Of a stretch of 64,000 nucleotides of DNA, positions 58,701 through 64,000 are shown one piece after another. The stretch comes from Saprospiraceae bacterium. Lineage in GTDB: Bacteria; Bacteroidota; Bacteroidia; Chitinophagales; Saprospiraceae. The position numbers and the translations under genes are program-made. The stretch covers positions 248,001 to 312,000 of the forward strand of contig JADJRO010000003.1 of NCBI GenBank assembly GCA_016712145.1. The letters run 5' to 3'. Position 1 is the stretch's first letter, and each line of letters opens with the position of its first letter. Under the pieces are notes generated by a model. The model made no database searches and was not told the origin of the DNA. It worked only from the letters and a program-made list of their open reading frames with translations.

Positions 58701-58881
58701 GATCTTGTGCGATTTTATAAACTGGTGCAGGGAGCCCCTTGGATTCTCCAAACCGTTCAAACGGAATTAGTACATCTTGGGTGTAAATTGGCTGCTGTAA
58801 TAAGCAAAAACTAATAAACAACTGAACGCAAAAACTTTTGTATTTGGAGCCAGAAAATATTCTTGAAGAAGCTACATACAT
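55774..58881 (-). CDS. Propeller-type sensor histidine kinase (reg_prop, Y_Y_Y, HisKA_3)
   Basis: This 1035-residue protein has an N-terminal signal/anchor and two seven-bladed-like propeller regions built of motifs such as DHFGYIWLGTSDGLARFD and DNLNFIWIATENGLARLD (about 40-690). A Y_Y_Y domain (about 700-790) and one membrane helix (about 795-815) follow. The HisKA_3 domain has ARDLHDEIGSTLSS (phospho-His about 840) and a HATPase domain ends it. It senses an extracellular ligand, often a polysaccharide fragment in relatives, and signals to the NarL-type regulator. Length is normal for the class. Confidence 0.94.
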   Translation of the reverse strand: MYVASSRIFSGSKYKSFCVQLFISFCLLQQPIYTQDVLIPFERFGESKGLPAPVYKIAQDHFGYIWLGTSDGLARFDGKNFKLYNSKLGDSTSIPNNIINDLIVDTYNRIWIATNGGICYYDYEIARFVRIKLPQTLEKSDLYRVHCIRMDAFGRIWFATKTAVHRLGDSFDVEASYHPSEKNNLVIKSIYLDINENLFIGTNQSEVIQYNLCTDVQKSVNIASRHSKEIRSTTTQRLLVKFNDSSLLVGSWLGGLNQLNYSDVKLKAIHLDAKQDIDIKSNIVTGIVIQNDSCWWIGTFGAGISFYNPKTSRYYRSIKHDPGNGYSLSSNYIHELFKDEAGAIWVATQDGVNKYDPRSHQFSTIQIPLQNNEISIYRNPYSIVANLQDIPERSLLISIPGLGILNFNKQTREFKQVLSKYIGPNGIFGNKIYQLEFINKNELLILESSRLLKYDFRNQSMVVLNSSKSCKFENARKLKIDKNKNYWISSSTSGVYKLDSSFEICNHLLSNPDTTNSLQDNAIFCILEDHKGTIWFGSQNSGLSKYDAKDVRFTYYKHDKNNPQSLPDNAVYDLYEDNLNFIWIATENGLARLDPSNQKMKIITISEGLPNNNISSITPDRHQNLWLTTNQGVAVLNGSNGSIQVYVQMDGLATNRMDGASYTGTDGSIYFSTNSMMSWSQTGQFIKNTIPPKVYISNVKVYGEDVPSQRIKNKLKPIHINYRQNIFTAEFAALSFTNSTKNKFAYTLEGYDNGFIYSGNNSIANYSNIPGGTYTFKVKAANNDGIWSTVIDPLELIVHPPFWKTAWFLALCCILIVGLGYSYYKIKIQQIIKLQQLRNSIARDLHDEIGSTLSSIQLNSNLLEKQLQQNTQQVSLLNRIQSASKQAIEMMNEIIWSVQPKNDALDMLFIRMRQYASEILEAAEIAFKFEVLEFTSNVDLPLDKRKDLLMIFKEAINNLAIYSSASLAHIEISVNKKQFELTIADNGLGFNSLEPTTGNGIKNMKDRSDRLHAKISIESIPGHGTTIKLTIPLIT

Positions 58882-58937
58882 TCATCAAAAATATAAAAAA
58901 AGTAGTGAATGATCCAGACTGGGGGACCGAATTGCCT

Positions 58938-59522
58938 TTAATTAGATTCCGAAAACACTTTTTCTATATTTTTATCAGGAATAATCCACATCAAGGCTAC
59001 AAAAACGAATAAGATTCCTGATAGCGGGGTGTAATAAAAAGCCAACACAATTGCTAAAATATAGCATACCAATGAAATTTTCCCTTTTACATTTTGCTTC
59101 TGATGCGCTTGTTGGAACGCTTCAGCATGCAAATGATGTTTTACAACCAATGTTTGAAGAATATAATATGCAAGTGCAGGCATCAGAAGTGCAACCCCAT
59201 ATAAGGAAACTGTAATCGGCGCAAAATGGTTTTCACCCATCCAACCGGTTGCAAAAGGAATTAAGGATAACCAAAAAAGCAAATTTAGATTTGCCCAAAA
59301 TACCCCACTGGTAACTTTTGAAATTGAATGAAACAAATGATGATGATTTCCCCAATAAATACCTAAATAAATAAAACTCAATAAATACGAAATAAAAACA
59401 GGAAGCAATTCCAACAAACTCTCAATATCCGCCTTGTGTGGAACTTTAATTTCCAATACCATAATGGTTATAATAATTGCCAGTACACCATCGCTGAATG
59501 CTTCAAGTCTTGTTTTATTCAT
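58938..59522 (-). CDS. TMEM175-family potassium channel-like protein (DUF1211)
   Basis: This 194-residue membrane protein begins with the family signature RLEAFSDGVLAIIITIMVLEIKVP, which includes the FSDG motif, and has six hydrophobic segments as in bacterial TMEM175. It likely forms a tetrameric K+-permeable channel. It is 10 bp downstream of the OmpH-like gene on the same strand. Confidence 0.9.
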   Translation of the reverse strand: MNKTRLEAFSDGVLAIIITIMVLEIKVPHKADIESLLELLPVFISYLLSFIYLGIYWGNHHHLFHSISKVTSGVFWANLNLLFWLSLIPFATGWMGENHFAPITVSLYGVALLMPALAYYILQTLVVKHHLHAEAFQQAHQKQNVKGKISLVCYILAIVLAFYYTPLSGILFVFVALMWIIPDKNIEKVFSESN

Positions 59523-59532
59523 TCGGAATTAT

Positions 59533-60132
59533 TTATTGTTGGCTGTATTTTTCGTTAAGTGCTTTTATCATTTCGTTTGTTATGTCCAGGCTGGGATCTG
59601 AATAAAATATATTTCCTTCACGGGCAACTGAAAAAATGAATTTGTACTTTTTAGTTGCATTAAATTCTTCCAGATAAGAAATCACTTTTTTATGAAGGGC
59701 TTCATTAAATTCAGCAGTTTCTTCAGCAAATTGTCCGGAAAGTTTTTCTTTACGTTCCATTAAATCACGTTCCATTCCACCAAGTCGCTTTTGAGCATTT
59801 TCCATTTCATTGCGGGTCATGTTTTCTGCATTTTTCTGTAACTTCTGGACTTCCCGTTGCATGGCTTCTTCCTTTGCTTGAAGCTCTTTCATCATGCTTT
59901 CTTGTTTTTTCTTAAAGGTAGCTTCACTTTCTTTGAAAAATTTTAATTGTCCCAGCAAGCTGTCTGAATAAAAAAATGCAGCCTGAAAATCACCAGGGCT
60001 CGCTGCTGCATCAGAATCCTTTTTTGTATCATTGGCTGCTTGACAATTTCCTGAGCATGAAAATTGTTTATATAGTAAAAATAAAATGGCAAGTAAAGAC
60101 AAGCCATGTAAAATCCAATTGATAGGTTTCAT
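59533..60132 (-). CDS. OmpH/Skp-family periplasmic chaperone-like protein
   Basis: This 199-residue protein has an N-terminal hydrophobic signal or anchor (ILHGLSLLAILFLLY). A long coiled-coil follows (KEAEATFKKKQESMMKEL-like through ERKEKLSGQFAEETAEF), then the OmpH C-terminal pattern SDPSLDITNEMIKALNEKY. Skp-like proteins hold outer-membrane proteins during transit. It lies 16 bp downstream of asnS. Confidence 0.88.
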   Translation of the reverse strand: MKPINWILHGLSLLAILFLLYKQFSCSGNCQAANDTKKDSDAAASPGDFQAAFFYSDSLLGQLKFFKESEATFKKKQESMMKELQAKEEAMQREVQKLQKNAENMTRNEMENAQKRLGGMERDLMERKEKLSGQFAEETAEFNEALHKKVISYLEEFNATKKYKFIFSVAREGNIFYSDPSLDITNEMIKALNEKYSQQ

Positions 60133-60148
60133 TTAAATCATTTTTTTT

Positions 60149-61582
60149 TTAAAATTCAGCATTCCCGGGAAATCTTGGAAACGGAATAACATCCCGGATA
60201 TTTGTCATTCCTGTTACAAATAATACAAGCCTTTCAAATCCCAAACCGAATCCTGCATGTGGACAGGAACCATATTTACGCGTATCCAGATACCAGTACA
60301 TTTCTTCAGTTGGAATGTGCATTTCCTGCATGCGGGTTTCTAATTTTTCCAGCCGTTCTTCACGTTGAGAGCCTCCAACAATTTCTCCTATACCTGGAAA
60401 TAGAATATCCATGGCTGCAACCGTTTTGCCATCTTCATTTTGACGCATATAAAACGCTTTGATCTCTTTGGGATAATCAGAGAGGATCACAGGCTTTTTG
60501 AAATGCTTTTCTACTAGGTAGCGTTCATGTTCCGATTGCAAATCGGTTCCCCAGTTTTCAACCGGGAACTGAAACTTGCCTTTTTTATTTGGATTGGAAT
60601 TTTTTAATATGTCAATTGCCTCTGTATAACTAAGCCGTTCAAACTTATTTTCTACACAAAATGTTAAACGTTCCAATAAACTGAGTTCGTTTCGCTCATT
60701 TTGTGGTTTTTGTTTATCCTCCTCTTGTTCGCGATCATTCAAGAATTTTAAATCATCCGGACAGTCAGTCATAACTTTTTGAATCACGTATTTCAAGAGA
60801 GCTTCTGCAAGATTCATGTTGTCATTCAGATCAGCAAAAGCAACTTCTGGTTCGATCATCCAGAATTCAGCAAGGTGTCTGGGTGTATTTGAATTTTCTG
60901 CGCGAAATGTCGGACCAAATGTATATACTTTTGATAAGGCCATTGCAGCTAATTCTGCTTCTAACTGACCCGATACTGTTAAATTGGCTGGCCTTTCAAA
61001 AAAATCCTTTTTAAAGTTTATACTTCCATCATCATTTTTAGGAATGTTATTTAAATCCAAGGTACTTACCTGAAACATTTCACCTGCACCTTCTGCGTCT
61101 GAAGCAGTTATAATTGGCGTGTGTAAATAATAAAATCCTCGGCTATTGAAAAATTCATGAATCGCAAAAGACAAGGTATGACGAATTCTAAAAATTGCAC
61201 CGAATGTATTTGTGCGAAATCTTAAATGGGCAATTTGTCTTAAGAATTCCAAACTGTGTTTTTTTGGTTGGAGCGGATAACTTGAAGGATCACAATCTCC
61301 AAGAATATTCAATTTAGTAATTTGCAATTCCATGGTTTGGCCACTGCCTTGGGAAGAAACCAAGAGGCCTTCTGCTTCAAGTGCTGCTCCAACAGAAATT
61401 CGTCGGATCAGTGATTCATCAAATTGTGTAAAATCAATTACCAATTGTAAATTAGCTTGTGTGGATCCATCATTTAAAGCAATAAATCGATTGCTTCGAA
61501 AAGCGCGTACCCAGCCCTGAACCTTCAATGGATGTCCAAATTCCTGAGAAGCTAATATATTTTTAATAGATCGAGTTACCAT
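60149..61582 (-). CDS. asnS: Asparaginyl-tRNA synthetase
   Basis: This 477-residue class IIb enzyme has an N-terminal OB-fold (VQGWVRAFRSNRFIALNDGS) and a catalytic core. Motif 2 is in FRAENSNTPRHLAEFWMIEPE and motif 3 in GFGLGFERLVLFVTGM. These, with SGQLEAELAAMALSKVYTFGPTFR, separate AsnRS from AspRS. Length is normal. It heads a likely unit with the OmpH-like and TMEM175 genes. Confidence 0.96.
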   Translation of the reverse strand: MVTRSIKNILASQEFGHPLKVQGWVRAFRSNRFIALNDGSTQANLQLVIDFTQFDESLIRRISVGAALEAEGLLVSSQGSGQTMELQITKLNILGDCDPSSYPLQPKKHSLEFLRQIAHLRFRTNTFGAIFRIRHTLSFAIHEFFNSRGFYYLHTPIITASDAEGAGEMFQVSTLDLNNIPKNDDGSINFKKDFFERPANLTVSGQLEAELAAMALSKVYTFGPTFRAENSNTPRHLAEFWMIEPEVAFADLNDNMNLAEALLKYVIQKVMTDCPDDLKFLNDREQEEDKQKPQNERNELSLLERLTFCVENKFERLSYTEAIDILKNSNPNKKGKFQFPVENWGTDLQSEHERYLVEKHFKKPVILSDYPKEIKAFYMRQNEDGKTVAAMDILFPGIGEIVGGSQREERLEKLETRMQEMHIPTEEMYWYLDTRKYGSCPHAGFGLGFERLVLFVTGMTNIRDVIPFPRFPGNAEF

Positions 61583-61654
61583 GGTTAAAATTAATCCGCA
61601 AAGATAAAATTTTAAACCAAATCATTGAGAATTTCGTATTTAATCCCTTGTAAT

Positions 61655-63283
61655 TTAGATGGATAGCTCATCCAGCCGCGCGATACGTGCTTGCAAATCC
61701 TTCAGTTTTGTTACATCCTGGATTCCACTGTATTTCATCGCTTCTAACTGTTGAATTAGGTCTAAAAAGGATATTGGTTTTGTATCGTCCTTAATGATAA
61801 AATTTAAATACATTTTCGCTTCAGTCAAGGACTTAAAACGGGTATCCTTTTTAAATACCTTGTTTATCTTTTGAAGAAGTTGAATTTCTAATCCATCTAA
61901 ATTTAATTCACCCGGATCGGTAGTTTGAAATTCAAATGAATCGGGATCCAGTTGCTTCTTTTTCAATCGGGTATTTCTAATCAGCCCGATACACAATAAG
62001 GCAATTGGAAAAAGACTGAGCAGCCATATTTTTGGATCATTGAATAAATAATCATGCCCGGCAATGAGTTTAGGGTGTTCGATAATTGGATCCAATATCG
62101 CATCTGGTGCATTGTTTTTTGCAGTTTCGTGGCCGGGACTTATCTGGAGTAAAAAACTGTCTTGCAAGTGAATGTATTTTTTTAATTCGGTATTAAAGTA
62201 TACAAAGCCCGGTGCTAGTATAAATTGTCCGGATTTTTTTGGCAATAAGAGAAAGTCAAATTTTCGGGTATTTGTTAAACGGGGTTCATCAGTAACTTTA
62301 ATGATATCTCCACTTTTGGAATCTGTAATTTCAAAGCTGGAATCCAATTTAATAAAATCCGGATTCAAGGTATTAAAGTTGGCATCTCCCTGAAGTTGAA
62401 GTCCTAAATGAATGGCATCATTTAATGAATAAGTCCTGTTTAAAGGACTGAATTGAATGGACATGGATCCCACTGCACCGCTATAATTTTCAGGAATGGG
62501 TTGAGGTAATTCTTTAATCAGAATTTCCAAATCATTTGTGGAAACATTGACAACTTCAGAACGAAACATAGATGTCATTCCAACTCCAAAGGGATCGCGT
62601 TCCCCTTTTACAAATCGATATACCGAAGGATCAATATGGATCCGACCGCTTTTGACTGGAAACAAAATGGTTTTAGAAAGAATTTTTGTTGTGTACTCCT
62701 TGCCGTTATAAATTTCACGCAAGGTAGGATTGTTCAACATATTAACAGCCTGGTCCTGAAATGCATCCAAATTAGGATGTGTTCCCATTTCCATATTGTC
62801 AATATTAACCTGGGTATATAATTTATAAGTCAAACAAATTTGTTCTCCAAGATAGGCTTCAGTCTTATCCAAAAAAGCTCTTACAATTATTTCGGCGCCA
62901 TTGCTTGCATTGGCTTGCGCTTTAACAACCTTAATCGTAATGGGCTTGCTATAGAGAACTTTTCCATTAACTAAGATATTGGCAGGTTTAATAGTAAAGC
63001 TTCCAACTTGATTACATGCAAGTGTATATACATATCCTATGGAGGACGTCATGGCTCCATTGATAATACTGGTTTGCATCGAACGGGCCGGACCTGCAAT
63101 TACCTGAAACGGACTAAAATCAGGTGCATTAAAATTCGATCCTTGTGCATTACTGAGTTTAAAACTCAACTGGAAACTACTGTTTTGTAAAACACTTTGA
63201 GCATCCGTGATGACTTCAAAGCTTACTTGCCCAAACAGAAGTAAACTAAAACATACAAATACAACAGTCAGATGTTTTTTCAT
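61655..63283 (-). CDS. batD: BatD-family protein
   Basis: This 542-residue protein has a signal peptide (LTVVFVCFSLLLFGQ). BatD-type beta-sandwich regions follow (FEVITDAQSVLQNSSFQLSF; PDFSPFQVIAGPARSMQTS), then one membrane helix (about 390-410, WLLSLFPIALLCIGLI) and a cytoplasmic helical tail. BatD belongs to the Bat aerotolerance operon of Bacteroidota, acting with the BatA/BatB VWA proteins at the membrane. ATG 63283 is chosen for the signal peptide; the longer frame runs into the preceding gene. It overlaps that gene by 38 bp. Confidence 0.88.
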   Translation of the reverse strand: MKKHLTVVFVCFSLLLFGQVSFEVITDAQSVLQNSSFQLSFKLSNAQGSNFNAPDFSPFQVIAGPARSMQTSIINGAMTSSIGYVYTLACNQVGSFTIKPANILVNGKVLYSKPITIKVVKAQANASNGAEIIVRAFLDKTEAYLGEQICLTYKLYTQVNIDNMEMGTHPNLDAFQDQAVNMLNNPTLREIYNGKEYTTKILSKTILFPVKSGRIHIDPSVYRFVKGERDPFGVGMTSMFRSEVVNVSTNDLEILIKELPQPIPENYSGAVGSMSIQFSPLNRTYSLNDAIHLGLQLQGDANFNTLNPDFIKLDSSFEITDSKSGDIIKVTDEPRLTNTRKFDFLLLPKKSGQFILAPGFVYFNTELKKYIHLQDSFLLQISPGHETAKNNAPDAILDPIIEHPKLIAGHDYLFNDPKIWLLSLFPIALLCIGLIRNTRLKKKQLDPDSFEFQTTDPGELNLDGLEIQLLQKINKVFKKDTRFKSLTEAKMYLNFIIKDDTKPISFLDLIQQLEAMKYSGIQDVTKLKDLQARIARLDELSI

Positions 63284-63755
63284 CAGAGTTTGGTAACTTT
63301 TCTTTTTTCTTAGGCTCTGTTGATGGTACCGACTCTTCAGGTACAATGCGTTCTTCTTGTTTGGTTTTTGGGCGTTGCCTAATGCCTTCTGGATTTTGAA
63401 ATACAATAATTTTTACCGGAGGTGTTTTGTAGGTTTTTTCTTCAGTTTGTAAATTTCCTGACTCAATTATAAATTCACCATCTGAAGGAGCTTCTAAATA
63501 ATAAGTATATGAACTGGTCTGACTAACTTGTCCGTTCATAAACGAATAGCTGGACGCCGTATTTGGACCTGAAACAAGGTTCCAGCCTGAAAAATCAGGT
63601 GGTAAAAACTTGCCTGAACCATTTTTAATTTCAAATTTTACTTCCAGGTAATTTCCTAATAAAAGGGTGTCATTGCTTACAGAAACATTAAATTGCAATT
63701 CCTGTGAATGCACGAGTTGAATACCAACAAATAAAATAAAAAGAATTGTTTTCAT
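63246..63755 (-). CDS. BatD N-terminal-domain-like short protein
   Basis: This 169-residue protein has a signal peptide (FILFVGIQLVHSQ) and one domain resembling the first domain of the next protein: LGNYLEVKFEIKNGSGKFLPPDFSGWNLVSGPNTASSYS against the BatD PDF...AGP pattern. A low-complexity charged tail (KTKQEERIVPEESVPSTEPKKKEK) and a Cys-containing end follow. There is no membrane helix after the domain. It looks like a duplicated, free-standing BatD domain inside the bat operon. The last part overlaps the batD start. Confidence 0.75.
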   Translation of the reverse strand: MKTILFILFVGIQLVHSQELQFNVSVSNDTLLLGNYLEVKFEIKNGSGKFLPPDFSGWNLVSGPNTASSYSFMNGQVSQTSSYTYYLEAPSDGEFIIESGNLQTEEKTYKTPPVKIIVFQNPEGIRQRPKTKQEERIVPEESVPSTEPKKKEKLPNSDEKTSDCCICMF

Positions 63756-63774
63756 GCCAATTGAAATTTAAAGT

Positions 63775-64000
63775 TTACCAATCTTTAACGCGTTTACGAG
63801 ATTTACTTTGCATTTTTTGAATTCGCTCCCTTATTTTTTTATCCTGATCATCTACCATCCGCAGTAATTGTTCAGCCTGATCTTTGCTCATTTCCTTTGG
63901 TTCTTCACCGCTGGATGGATCCTTTTCTTCAGGTTTTTCATTCTTGTTTTCAGATTGTTCATTTTTTGAATTTTTTTGTTCCTGCTTTTTAGCCTGATCT
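63775..64000 (-). CDS. C-terminal end of a Bat operon protein (BatC-like), gene continues beyond window
   Basis: On the minus strand a frame open from the window edge ends with a stop at 63775-63777. It encodes about 75 residues rich in Lys, Glu and Gln, with KEMSKDQAEQLLRMVDDQD and a terminal SKSRKRVKDW. This kind of charged tail with a conserved D-Q-A-E-Q-L-L segment is typical of the TPR-containing BatC protein. The start lies outside the window. It is 19 bp upstream of the BatD-domain gene, in the same operon. Confidence 0.7.
   Translation of the reverse strand, partial: DQAKKQEQKNSKNEQSENKNEKPEEKDPSSGEEPKEMSKDQAEQLLRMVDDQDKKIRERIQKMQSKSRKRVKDW

Overview
The window looks like chromosomal DNA of a Bacteroidota bacterium, most likely of the Saprospiraceae/Saprospiria type. 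Supporting signs are two proteins with type IX secretion (T9SS) C-terminal sorting domains, a Bat aerotolerance operon, a very large propeller-type (reg_prop/Y_Y_Y) sensor kinase, absence of clear Shine-Dalgarno sequences, AT-rich coding DNA and two vanadium-haloperoxidase-like proteins. The family assignment is inference; the phylum is much safer. No rRNA, tRNA, CRISPR array or insertion sequence was recognised.

Layout. 1-9.6 kb: the 3' end of a hybrid histidine kinase, a LytTR response regulator, a vanadium haloperoxidase-like protein, a Kup potassium transporter, a DUF4197 lipoprotein, release factor 3 and a DinB/YfiT-like protein, with microsatellite-like repeats at the gene ends. 9.65-10.42 kb: a 760-bp degenerate array of 8-bp units. 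10.5-13.2 kb: a DUF937-OmpA protein and a T9SS cargo. 13.4-21.2 kb: an anaerobic/nitric oxide block made of an Rrf2 regulator, quinol NO reductase, class III ribonucleotide reductase (catalytic protein, separate glycyl-radical protein, activase) and a second haloperoxidase-like lipoprotein. Four similar palindromes sit in front of these transcription units. 21.2-23.8 kb: a repeat-filled gap, then a DNA/RNA non-specific endonuclease paired with a papain-like protease. 24-30 kb: polA, an lpxD-like gene, an acyltransferase and an esterase.

30.2-40.5 kb is a complete Kdp potassium-uptake locus: a sigma-54 activator, a sigma-54 promoter with two upstream palindromes, three membrane microproteins (one is KdpF), kdpA, kdpB (frameshifted), kdpC, a porin, a KdpD sensor domain and a separate HAMP/PAS histidine kinase. 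40.9-54 kb is mostly housekeeping: CutC, superoxide dismutase, an EamA transporter, peroxiredoxin, the N-degron pair ClpS and Aat, a 1334-residue T9SS cargo, FolC, UbiX, a phosphopantetheinyl transferase and TerC. 54-64 kb, nearly all on the minus strand, holds a NarL-type two-component pair, a TMEM175-type channel, an OmpH-like chaperone, AsnS and part of a Bat operon.

Two genes (norB and kdpB) are each broken by a single-base change in a T homopolymer, which points to assembly/sequencing error more than to real decay. The most interesting unexplained material is the candidate Rrf2 regulon, the twin palindromes plus microproteins of the kdp locus, the 8-bp-period arrays that favour junctions between convergent genes, and the protease-endonuclease pair.
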